Source: Varroa destructor (taxonomy: Eukaryota > Arthropoda > Arachnida > Mesostigmata > Varroidae). From it: 64,000 nucleotides of DNA. The position numbers were made by a program, and so were the translations under genes. The first letter of the stretch is position 1. Every line of letters begins with the position of its first letter. The stretch lies in contig NW_019211454.1 of NCBI RefSeq assembly GCF_002443255.2, positions 58,120,608 through 58,184,607 of the forward strand, given 5' to 3'. Positions 1 to 10,212 of the stretch are shown piece by piece. Below the pieces are notes generated by a model. It searched no databases. It worked only from the letters and a program-made list of their open reading frames with translations, and was not told the origin of the DNA.

Positions 1-140
1 ATTCCGTTTGGCGCTAATCTGTCTCGCTGTATTTGAAAATAATGAGAAAGGCTGTGTACACCTTATTATAGATTGTAACACTCTGCGCGAAGGACATCGT
101 AGGTGTTTTGAAAGTTATTTTGCTGTTATTTGATTTACAG
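1..140 (+). other. Gene A intron, 3' part
   Basis: Sequence before the acceptor at 140, T-rich near the splice site. No coding similarity seen. Confidence 0.6.
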
Positions 141-389
141 GTTCTCAGGCCGCATTATGGCCGAGCCTCGCCGGGAGTTTCTTGCATCCCTTGGTCGCAT
201 CACAGTTAGGAATTGATCTGGCGCAACTTGCGGGCCTGGGCGCAAGTGGCGGTCCAAGTTCGTTGGATGGCCTGGCTGGAAATTATTATACTTCAGAACT
301 CACTGGTCTTATCCAACGTTCTTCACAACATAGTACAAATGGAGTAGTACCGCAGCATCTGATGACAGAAAAGGGACGCGACTCTGGCG
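141..389 (+). CDS. eyg: Gene A exon (N-terminal linker, LWP motif)
   Basis: Acceptor ...tgatttacag ends at 140; donor g|gtatgt begins at 390. The exon starts with two bases completing a split codon, then reads [17 protein letters not shown]..., and ends with one base of the next split codon (phase 1 on both sides). It aligns with the gene B exon at 52734-52898: after the split Gly both have five residues ending in L followed by WP, then a leucine-rich LGIDLAQL / VPVDLSQL segment. It is longer than the gene B exon (249 versus 165 bp) and carries a Gly/Ser-rich insertion. No known domain; probably a co-factor-binding or linker region. The preceding exon should end with a single G if the two genes share structure. 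Confidence 0.8.
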
Positions 390-3300
390 GTATGTAACTT
401 ATACTACTAACTACACGCGCATTCACTAATTCGAACTTCGAATACAAACATTTATCTTTACCTATAAAGTTCTGTTAATTGGGGGAATCAGATAGAAACG
501 CTTAACCACTAGATGGAGTGTCATGTTCGACGAAAGCTGAATATGAGGCTTGAGGTGTGCCAGTCATCAATCGAAGGTTCGATCAAATCTAAGTTCAGAA
601 AGCATACCATAATTCCGATACAAGAAATTAACGAAATGCTAGTTTGCTATAGGAAACGGTCGAGCAACTTTATCATGGTTAATGCCGAAATATACTGAGC
701 TGCGTATCTGATGGGTTTTTAGATCTCTGATTTTCTCTAGATTGCACAAGAAAGCTCCGTCTAATTTCCGATCGAAACAATTTGGGCCCGATTGTGTCCC
801 TTGGTGACTATATTCGTACGTATGTTTTCTACTATACGCGAGTATCAGTTGCGCTTGTCGGCGTGTTTGCAAACGCTGCGCTAATTTACATTGAATACTA
901 CTATGAATACTTTTTTTTATATCTGACGTTCCAGAATCGGCATTAGTTAGCAATGCCGCGAAGTCCAGTCAGTGCTCCAAAAGTTCGTCGCAATGTCAAC
1001 AGCTGGGACTTGCAAGTCATCGGGGCGTGATTGGTGGGTCGAAACCTAAGGTGGCTACCCCTCAGGTAGTAGCCAAAATTGAGTCCTATAAAAAAGAAAA
1101 TCCAACTATATTCGCATGGGAAATCCGTGAACGACTTATCGCTGATGGTAAGCAAAGGAACAACATTGTATAAATATATTAGCGCACTGACAATTTAACT
1201 TGTGAACCAAAGAAGTTACTAGCGAGCAATTTCTTAAACTGTGTCGTGATCAAAATAGGTATATAGTAGAAAAATAGGTAAAGTGCTAATTTTCTTTACA
1301 GTGATCAGAACTTCCAAATACCGATACTCGAAGGAACGATCACTTTTCCGTGTTTTTTTTTTTTTTTTCTTTAATACGATTATTCCTCTGACCTTGTCTT
1401 GTTTGAAACAGTTAGAATAGGCGCTTTTTTGCAGTCCACGAAGCTAACTTCCTTGTGAATTGAACTAATCACCGAAGTTTCATCAGCAAGATACCAAATT
1501 TGAGAAAAACTTCGATACTACTAGATACTACGATAAGCTAGAATCAACTGGTATAAGCTTCATCTACCAATAATGTCAGCGTTCTATTTGTAAGCGTTAC
1601 TGAGAGGTTGCTTGATGTTTTTTTTTCGAGACGGCGTAAACATTCCTAAGGCTTGAATGCTATCATCAGAGAATGGTGACATTACATCAAGCAGTCATTA
1701 GCGTCAAGTAAATTTGAACGCAGATGGGGATCTTCATAGTCGGTGGCGGATACCGTTCGACGCGGCTTTGTGTATCAATATATGGCTCACGCTTTCCTCC
1801 TCAGTTTATCTACCTCGGATTGACCAAGGGTGTAAGCTGGCACTATTTATGCACAGCAAATAATAAAATAAAATACGTCGAAGCAACGCTGGGTTAGGCT
1901 TTGAATATCAACGGGGCAAATGGGGTGGAATTAAAAAAAAAAAAGGTTAATAAAGTACCTGATACTGTAAGATTATAGAACCTCATTTGTTCTACGTAGA
2001 AGACATGTAACATATAGAATGCGTGCTGTTTCACACTACAAGGAAATTTCTTTGTTATTGTAAATAGTTATTCGATGGCGCCCGGACTAGGTTGTCTGCA
2101 ATCACCAGCCTAACCTATGAGATTCTGAGGGCAGTCTCAGATATTTTCAAAATTGTCCACCCTTTTCGAACTCCAGCTTCGCTCGGTTGTTTGATGAAAA
2201 CATTCACATAATTTTTTTGTTTACCACGGACTTTTGAAGATATCTAAGATTCTTCCGATGATTCCACGGTCTAGTTAACCGTCATCCAGTTTCAACCTTA
2301 TCGTTCAAAAACTATCTATCTTCAGACCACTCTTCGCCTATAGACGCAACAATAGTTGGCGCATACAAATATGTACACAGAGCGTTAGAGAATCCCCATT
2401 TATTCAGCAAGTTTCTAAATTCGTCTCACCTTCAGCGCCGGAACGAGAGAGAGATGAAGACCACGGAATAGTGTTTTGAGCCCATACGCGTTGGCATCTA
2501 TGTTTTTTTCTTTGTTATTTAGAACGATAACGAGGCGCGCATCGTAGCTCCAACGCGATTCTATAGTTGGCAGCAGCAAAAAGGTGTTGACTTGTTTGGT
2601 AATTCCCAGCCTTTTGTTATCTAGGGATGCGCAATGTTCTTCGTGTTTCTTAGAGCGCCCATTGTTATTGGGGCTTATGAGTGCTGTGGGGAGTGGCCAC
2701 GGGGCCGTTTTTCTGGGCTGTCAAGCCAGAGTTGGTTGCTCTTGAATTAGCGTGGCCAGAGAGTAGTAGTCTGCCCGCTTCGTTGCCAGTAGTGACCAGT
2801 TGGGCAGCCGCATTGCTGCTCTCGAGCGGTCTTCGGCTAATTGCGCGGGTGCGGTGGTGAGGCTGTGTACGTCTGTCGGTTTCGCCGCCGACAAATGAAA
2901 GGCACACAAAAAAAGCGGTCTATCGGCTGAGCAGCAGCTGAGTGGGGTGTTAATCGCCATGTTGTTTGAGTGTGTACGTATGCATGTGTACGCTCGTGCG
3001 TATAACTTCATATTAGTATCTCTGTCTATAAGCAGTAAGCTGGGCGCGAATATCAACTCTGGTATTCGCGACTTCGGTGGAGTAAATACAGAAGGGGAGC
3101 GCGCTTCAGCTGAGGCTAACATCGCGTTACAGGGAACACTTCTCCCTACTATTTGCGACACAAGTAAGATACTGAATTACAATTGTCGCTAACGTCACAA
3201 CTACCCTGCTTGCTCTCGTTGCCCGGCAGCGTGCGGGGCTAATCACGAGCCACCACGTATCCACTTATAATATGCACGATACTTCGGCACATCAAAATAC

Positions 3301-3893
3301 GCCACGCATGATCCAGTCGGCCCGTTTCCCAATTAGCTCATGAAAAAGCCTGAGCAGCGAGGGTTGGTGCGGCGGGAAGAACGGAATACAAAGGGACCTG
3401 TGACGCTCCTATGGATTAACGAAAGGTTCGCCATTAACGCTACCATTGCCAACAAAAAGTCATGATACTAATGAAAAAATCCCTTCTTTCTGAGGGAGCA
3501 GAAAAATAAGGCACTGTTTTAGACGGATTGCGAAAGCTCACAGCAATGTCAGCAGGAGAATTATTACACTGGCTGTTATTTTCGTTCTGATGTTGTGTTG
3601 TTGTTGATTATAACGATGGCGCTATGATAACGACGACGGCAAAAAAAAAAAGTGGCAAGGGTAGTAAAATAGAAAATGAAAAGTCTACAGAGCGTCCAGG
3701 ACGCGTTTAAGAGATATATGATGTGGCGTCGTCCCCACCCCTTCGGTGAGAAGTGGTTGAGGTGGCTTAACGCTTTGAGTAAATTTCTGCTTGGCGCAAC
3801 AGGTCAAATACTACTACTACTACTACTACTAGTAGTAGTAGTAGTAGTAGTAGTAGTAGCAGCAGTAGTAGTAGTAGTAGTAGTAGTAGTAGC

Positions 3894-3931
<38 letters not shown>

Positions 3932-6131
3932 CAGTAGTAGTAGTAGTAGCAGTAGTAGTAGTAATAGTAGTAGTAGTAGTAGTAGTAATAGTGGTGCTAC
4001 CACTAACCGTATCTACGTCTAATTCATTGGTAAAACACCGATCTGCCCACTTCACGATCATCACGTGGACGGTGATGAAACCCGCTCGATCCTGGCTGGC
4101 TTTTCCGCTGCCACGCGCGGTAACACCGAGTTAGGATAGCTAATTTTCACCTGCGTATCTGTGTAAAGCCTAAACGGTACCTTTACATTGTATTGTTTGG
4201 ATCTCAACAAAACTGCGTACTGAGCCAATAGTCAGGTATACTATTTTGATTCCGCTTTATTCTAAATAGAGCAATACAGTTATGTCGCCTAATGATTAAG
4301 TTGTCAGCTATAAGTCGTTTAGCTAGATGAAGATCTTTGTCAATATAACGCAAGATGAATTGTTCCTTTGAAGTTTTGTCAACTAATTCAGCTCAGCAAA
4401 GGTAGCTGTACCATTAGTAAGACCATTTTGCTGTAATTGTGAGGTGGTACCCGAATAGAAAATTGACATTTAAAAATGAAGAGCATAGGATCATTATTCA
4501 GATCGTGCTTCGTACGGAGGTATTTTGTCAGTCGTATGAAAACGCACAGCGCGTAAAAGCTGGCTGTCAATGTATTGAGAGGCCCGCGTCGCGAGGGGTA
4601 TCTCAGTACTTAATTCGGTAGCTTCAGACAAACTCTGTTAACCTTGTCGATTCATCGGCTCGAAGTCGTTTACCCAGTATGACTCAGTGTGAAAAAAAGA
4701 AGCTGCCGCACTTGAACACTATGAAACGACGTAATGCTTTAATTAGATTAGTCTCCTCCATGAGGGCTTGGCCTTTCAGGCGACAATGAAAATTTGCTAT
4801 ACGGACGAAAGGACCTCATTATCGGTGCGGTAAGATAACTGTCTGTGAAATATCGCCATGCCGAAACTATGCCGCGAACTTGTATCAAAATAATAAAGAG
4901 GAGAATTTTTTGTTCATGATTTGTCACTGGCGACGCCATGAATAAGGCACATTCTTCATCGTTTCTACATTGACACGCTCGTCACAGTCGAGTAAGGAAT
5001 ACTATTTTGATCTGTGTCCTTCGACCAACACTAATCAGTTTAAATCGTTGACATGTTTTTTCATTGCTAAGCTCAGCTTAAGACTATCAGTAGAAAATAT
5101 TTTAACTTATGTTAAAAAAATTTACCATCGACCCTCCGTCTCTTATTTCAGATGTCTGCACCAACAGCACAGCCCCTTCCGTCAGCTCCATTAACCGCAT
5201 TCTGCGCAATCGGGCCGCTGAGAGGGCAGCCGCGGAGTTCGCTCGCGCGGCAGGGTACGGAGTTGGAGGAACCGGCGCTCTAGGAGGCGGGGTTGGTGGC
5301 ATGCCTCTTGGAGCCTTGGCACACGCTCAGTCTAGTGTAAAGATAGCGGGGCATATGCACACGGTGATTTTAGGACCGAAAAACGACTCAGCTCCATCAC
5401 CTCCGCATATTTGGTCACCTGCGCTCATACAAGCGGCACCTCATGGGAATCACCACGACACAGATCGTCTAAACCATTTCAAAACACTAACAGACAGCGG
5501 CGATCGAGCTAGCGGAGACGAATCAAATGGTGAATCGGATGACACTGACCGTCCCAAGTTCCGCCGTAATCGGACAACCTTCAGTACAGAACAACTGGAA
5601 ATGTTAGAAGAGGAATTCGAAAGAACCCACTATCCATGCGTTGATACTCGGGAACGCCTTGCAACGAAGACCGGCTTGTCTGAAGCGCGCGTGCAGGTTT
5701 GGTTCTCGAACAGACGAGCGAAGTGGCGCCGTCATCAGCGAATGCATTCATTTGGTCGTGCATCTTCGCCGCCTTTATCTTCAAACGGCCATCGAAGCGC
5801 AGATTCGTCTTTGGCAGATTCGCCCACTCCCACGTCGCCTACAGCGCCATTTATCGAAAGTCATGCTCCGGCCGACAAAAGCCTCAGTCACCCGTTCTCG
5901 ATCAATAACGTATTAATGCACTTGAGCGCAGCTCAGGCCGCTGCTCAGGAAGCCGCTACCTCGAATTTGCAATCCCTTATTGTGAATCCGTTTGCCGCTG
6001 CAGCTGCTGCGACGGATGCCGCCATGCGAGACGTTATAGGACCTATCCATCATCTATCAGCATTCACGAGACCCGTTCAGAAGCATCCTGTCGCTGGAGG
6101 TGGGGCCGAGCGCCACGTTGGAGATCCTTAG
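141..6131 (+). CDS. eyg: Gene A: eyegone-type Pax transcription factor (3' three coding exons; 5' end outside window)
   Basis: Spliced model join(141..389, 935..1147, 5152..6131), 479 visible residues; upstream coding exon(s) lie before position 1. Seen: a 'paired' RED subdomain at visible residues 113-173 (GVIGGSKPK...[19 protein letters not shown]), a paired-class homeodomain at 290-349 with W48, F49, S50, N51, R53, and an eh1-like [10 protein letters not shown] at 400-409. The N-terminal PAI half of the paired domain is absent: RED is preceded by a Ser/Gln/Cys-rich linker and HRG. Family knowledge: a PAI-truncated paired domain plus an S50 homeodomain followed by RRHQRM is the signature of eyegone / twin of eyegone, nuclear DNA-binding regulators of eye, appendage and notum development in Drosophila, where Eyg acts as a repressor. 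Splice sites are all GT-AG with matching phase 1. A paralogue (gene B) lies in convergent orientation. Whether this copy corresponds to eyg or toe cannot be decided here. Fly Pax6 and Pax3/7 were considered and fit less well because both keep a full PAI. Confidence 0.85.
390..934 (+). other. Gene A intron (545 bp)
   Basis: Flanked by gtatgt at 390 and a pyrimidine-rich ccag at 934. Phase 1. Short open frames inside it have no recognisable similarity. Confidence 0.8.
935..1147 (+). CDS. eyg: Gene A exon encoding most of the RED subdomain
   Basis: Acceptor follows a pyrimidine-rich run and ends ccag at 934; donor g|gtaagc starts at 1148. It translates as a Ser/Gln/Cys-rich stretch (visible residues 83-110), then [18 protein letters not shown]...[10 protein letters not shown]. 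That is the RED half of a paired domain, cut at the position where Pax genes commonly split before VCTN. Length 213 bp, exactly that of the gene B counterpart at 52193-52405. No PAI helices precede it; canonical paired domains have a full PAI and a ...SIRPG linker here, whereas this exon has only SHRG. Confidence 0.9.
1148..5151 (+). other. Gene A intron (4.0 kb) with a GC-richer segment and a large trinucleotide repeat
   Basis: Flanked by gtaagc at 1148 and tttcag at 5151. It contains a T17 run near 1351-1368, an A12 run near 1934-1945, a GC-richer segment at about 2530-3400 and the mirrored CTA/TAG repeat at 3811-3991. The GC-richer part has overlapping open frames on both strands, as expected for stop-poor sequence, and no recognisable protein. 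An intronic enhancer is possible but not demonstrated. Confidence 0.7.
3811..3991. repeat. Mirrored trinucleotide repeat: (CTA)n joined to (GTA/TAG)n
   Basis: About 20 bp of CTA units run directly into about 160 bp of TAG/GTA units (junction near 3830) with occasional AGC and TAA variants. The first block is the reverse complement of the second, so the short arm can fold onto the long one. It produces artificial poly-Leu, poly-Val and poly-Thr open frames in different readings. Intronic in gene A. Confidence 0.95.
5152..6131 (+). CDS. eyg: Gene A terminal exon: end of RED, homeodomain, eh1-like motif, stop
   Basis: Acceptor tcttatttcag ends at 5151; the exon begins at with the split codon G|AT, giving Asp then [19 protein letters not shown]. 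An Ala/Arg helix-like stretch ([17 protein letters not shown]) and a PPHIWSPA motif follow, then an acidic [10 protein letters not shown] run. The homeodomain is encoded at 5559-5738 and the eh1-like motif at 5889-5918; the stop TAG is at 6129-6131. The ORF stays open upstream of the acceptor to 5109, but those codons are intronic. The C-terminus ([11 protein letters not shown] then a Gly-rich end) lacks the acidic tail and final SPIKVD present in gene B. Confidence 0.9.
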
Positions 6132-6589
6132 TCCTCAATGCTTGATTATAGGCTAGCTTTTTTATTACTGGTTCAACATCCTGTAACATTATCTATTGTG
6201 AACCAAGGGCTTTGAGTGCGGCATGTAACCTTTCTTTGCATGAGAGTTAACCATAGTTAATAGGAAAATTGGCTACTGATCATGTATGTTACATCCTAGA
6301 TACTATTTAACTATAATATTAGCACGCGGCAGTGGAACAGGAAATTGGTAGGACTAGTTTGCATCTGGTACAATACAATATTTGTACCGCGGAATTTACC
6401 GTGAATTGTGCCTTAAAGCTTCCAAGTACCCAGAGTGAGCTATATATAAGGTAAACGAATTATGTAGGTCGTACTATACTCATATGATTCCGAAATGTTA
6501 TTGCTTGGCAAAGGAACGGTAATATCTAAAGCGTGAAAATTATTTAACGGATTAGGCCAATACCGCATGCTGTATGTATGTAGTAAATG

Positions 6590-6617
<28 letters not shown>
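6590..6617. repeat. (AT)n dinucleotide repeat
   Basis: About 14 uninterrupted AT units in the probable gene A 3' UTR. Confidence 0.95.
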
Positions 6618-6620
<3 letters not shown>

Positions 6621-6738
6621 CTTTTAATTATTTATTTTCTATGGAAAAAATAGAGCTAGTGTTTATCTTTTATTGCTTGCTTATTTATTGATGAATGTTG
6701 AGAGGGTTAGTTGTGATTATGGCCTAATCTAGAAGTAG

Positions 6739-6746
6739 TGTAAATA
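6739..6746 (+). promoter_or_regulatory. Pumilio-response-like element TGTAAATA
   Basis: Exact match to the UGUANAUA consensus bound by PUF proteins, within the probable gene A 3' UTR. Such octamers occur by chance, so the role is inferred from position only. Confidence 0.3.
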
Positions 6747-6827
6747 TGTACTTTATCTTACGAGGTTTATTATATACTAAATAAGAATGTGAATTATAGC
6801 ACACGTAAGCGTACTTTGAGATTATAT

Positions 6828-6833
6828 AATAAA
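6828..6833 (+). promoter_or_regulatory. Candidate polyadenylation signal (AATAAA) of gene A
   Basis: First AATAAA noticed downstream of the stop at 6131; it lies about 700 bases after it in AT-rich sequence. Confidence 0.4.
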
Positions 6834-9800
6834 ACCATTGTTTATAACCTTGAGATTTGGTTCTAAAGGAAAAGTTTGTTTCGATCCTATTAGGGCTAAT
6901 TGCGCATTGGAGGCCGCACTAGCTCACACATACTTGAGATTATTAGGTACACAGTGATGAATGACAAGCGGTCCTGGCCATTACCTATAACAAGGAAGTG
7001 TTCCGTAAAATCCTAAAAAAAAACGAAAGAGTCTTTGATTCATCAGCTATACATGTTGTAGCATATATGGATATTTTTTGGTTCAATTCTTAAGGAACCT
7101 GGACCAGCGATCCAAGCAAATCGAAAATCATGGATGTGACCGACGCAGAATATGTAAAAGGTGTATTTCCTGATTTTTTTTATTTGACGACATAAGAGAT
7201 GCTACAGGTAACGGAATGCACTAAATGAACAGGCGTTTTTAACGACGAAGGGCAAACAAACACGAAGCAGTTGGGAAGCTGTGGATGCGTGTTGAAGCCC
7301 GCTTCAGGCCCTCCTTAACTAATCCGTAACCTGCATATTGGTCTTTTTTCTGAGGAACGGAAAACCTCGAAAAAAACTGCTTGAGATGGTGTGCATACAA
7401 AAAAAATAAGGTGAAAAAAGATACGTAAAAAATACCAAGTTAGTGTCACTTCGGTCGCACGCCAGTGGCTCTTCCTTCAGACCGCTTATAATTTGCCACC
7501 TACTATGCTGCACATCATTACAGGTGGCTCGATATAATAGCGTACCTTGGCGATGTTTTAATACCTTTATTCCTGCTAATACATATGCAAATCCAAATGA
7601 TCATTTTCGTTAAGAAAGACCCTAAATTACCCCCAGATTGCATATCGACATCCCATAAATTGATGGGGCTACTTACAAGGAACAGTATATTAGTAACAAT
7701 AAGCCACAACGACGTTGGGACAAACGCGTTCACTTTGCAACAATGCCCATTATCGCCTCTGTGACGCAAGGGTTAGGTGACGTATTACACACAATTGTCC
7801 CCCTTACCCCCAACCGGATTTCCTGGTTTTGTCCCCGTTGGCAATAGCTCAACCACCGCCAACGCCACGGCCGATGTTTTTGCTGCCGCTACTGCTACTG
7901 TAACTAACTTACCTATTTCATTCTATTAATGTAGCACGCATTACCCTACCGGCCACATAACTTTTCAGCTCGCAAATGATTTCTCGGTTTCAGCAGCTGG
8001 GAAGTGGCCTCCTCACTGACCAACTGAGGCATTTCGATGTGGTGTCAGTTTGGCATCACCTTCGCCAGGGTCTCCGCGGTGTCTGCTCGCTTACTGAGGA
8101 CGTCATATATATCTATCTATAATAAAAACATCTTACTACAACTAACTAGTCATGATCGCAATAGTGAATTTTGTGTGCACGAGTTGTTGCAGCAGGACGT
8201 AGTGTTGAATGGAAGCGAGGCGACAATCAATAAACGACCGATTTACAAACAGGTAGACAGACAGCTGTGTTGTACTTTATTCAATGTAGCTTGGAAGGAT
8301 GGCAGCGACTGAGCTCAAGGCCCACCACACAAGTTGAATGGGGGCGTAGATGCGACACGCTTCTGCGGGCAGGCTCTGTGCCCTGCACACAGACATCGAG
8401 TGTTTGGCGAGAGACGAGACCTGCGGCGAGTCATTCATGCTGGCCACTTGAGCATGCACCTCATAGTCATGAAGGCCAGGTAGCCTTAGGACCGGTCCGC
8501 CTTTTTTGCTTAAGCGTAATTTACTCGAGAGATGACCAGTAGAGTTGCGAAGGTGCACTGACTTAATTGAATGGACGAACATGTTCCAACATACATCGAT
8601 AGCGTTGCTAGCCTTCTGTTATACTACGATACAGTGAATGAACCCATGGACGCACCATACCCCGCACGTGGGAACGGCCGCGGTAGGTTCGTAGGTTCAA
8701 CTTGTCGTTGTCATCTGATCTGTTGTCATTATAGATAAAATATACGTAAATACAAGAAACAGCCAGTGTAGGGGAGTGGAGCGAGATCGATTGGAAAGGC
8801 TTTCAAGGCCTGGTTGGACGTTCCGGTAAAGGAAGGGGCGGTTGACTTAGGGTAACCTGTAGGCCGTCAAGGCAAAAAGTGTGAGATGTCCCATTTGTTT
8901 GTGATTCAGTTGCCTACCGAATGTCTCAAGCATTGGCCCTTCTGCACATCGCCACTGGGTTGATCCCTGTGAATCCGCGATGCTGATCTATGACGAGCAC
9001 CCTTATGGTTTAATATGCCCATTCCGTTGTAACAATACTACTCGTAAATGAATGACGGGGCGAGACGGAAAACCTACTTTCGCCTGTAGTGCACCTGTGA
9101 ATAGCGCTACAGGCGACCATAATTATAGCAGGACACATATCATTCGTAGGCGTCATGCCGTAGTGGCGGTAGAGTTGAGTGAAACCTGCGGAACAAAAGT
9201 AATAATAGGTTCAAAGCAGGCCCGAGACTCTTCTTTGCGCACGGTTACGCATCGTTTATAGCGAATCTGCTAGCAACCGCTTGTTTCTCAAGGCGGATGT
9301 TTTTGTTAAAGAAAGTGCCTCTAAAGAGTTTGCCAGCAATAGCCGGAATAGCGTGAGCATTAACCAGGTTTTTGTCTTTCTTTGGAAATGTTCGGACTGC
9401 ATTCTCCAGAAACGCAACGATGAGCTGTTGTATTTCATTATTACGATGCGCACTGGTACGGACCGTGGATATGTCTGTTGACACCTAGTATGCCAAACTA
9501 TTAAAAATAGCACGCACTAATCGTTTGGATTGACGCGGCGTGACAAAGGTTTGTAGGCGGATTGTACTGATGAGAGAGCCGATGCTGACAAGATGCAACA
9601 TGGACAGCCCATAACTATCCATCCGATCTATTGCACAATTGACTTCGTAAAAACATTTCAGAACATCATACCCATCTGCCACCGATGTACCCTCGAAAAT
9701 AAATAAGGATCGACCCTTCTAGGACTCTCTATCGAAATGTCCCGCATAATCGACATGTTTATATAACTCTTTTCGAAGATATGTTAATATTTTTCTCATT

Positions 9801-10172
9801 CGCCCGAGATAACAGTTCAGTAGGATGAAGTGAAGACAAGGTAAGGTCGAATAGCTGGTTCAGATGACATAACCCAGAAGTTCGTTTGCTGGGCTGATCT
9901 CTTCAACAACGGACAAGGCAGACTTGCGTATGGGCCCGTGTATCTGAGCCTGCCCCTCATGTCGCACAGAACAGCTCACTAATGGAAATATCAGCGTCGA
10001 AGATTTCAAAGTAAATATGCTCAAATGCTCTTTCAGTCACTTCAGCTCGGCCAGGAAAGCACTTCACTAAATAGCAGGTTGTGAAAGTCAAAGATTTTCA
10101 GAAGGCTCATTTCACTGCACACTTCACACAGCCCTAAATCAGCCTCAATATGTCGTGATCAACATAGAAAAA

Positions 10173-10212
10173 TGCCTGCTATCTGAAGTGGCAGTCTTCG
10201 TAGTAGCAGGCA
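10173..10212. other. Imperfect hairpin
   Basis: TGCCTGCTA at 10173-10181 pairs with TAGCAGGCA at 10204-10212. After a small internal loop, GAAG at 10185-10188 pairs with CTTC at 10196-10199 around a 7-nt loop. A further partial match (TAGCAGGT) lies about 110 bp upstream. Confidence 0.6.

Larger units (their letters stand above)
6132..6850 (+). other. Gene A probable 3' UTR
   Basis: AT-rich sequence after the stop, with an (AT)n tract at 6590-6617, a Pumilio-type TGTAAATA at 6739-6746 and a candidate AATAAA polyadenylation signal at 6828-6833. The end is inferred from the signal and has no direct support. Confidence 0.5.

Noticed and set aside
2721..3161. 146-codon minus-strand frame inside the gene A intron
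   Set aside because: Overlaps other open frames in stop-poor sequence and has no family resemblance.
3767..4134. Open frames giving poly-Leu, poly-Val or poly-Thr proteins
   Set aside because: They are translations of the CTA/TAG microsatellite in an intron, in several frames and both strands.
5109..5151. Extension of the gene A homeodomain frame upstream to a Met at 5109
   Set aside because: A strong acceptor (tttcag) at 5151 and alignment to the VCTN start of RED helix 6 show that these codons are intronic.
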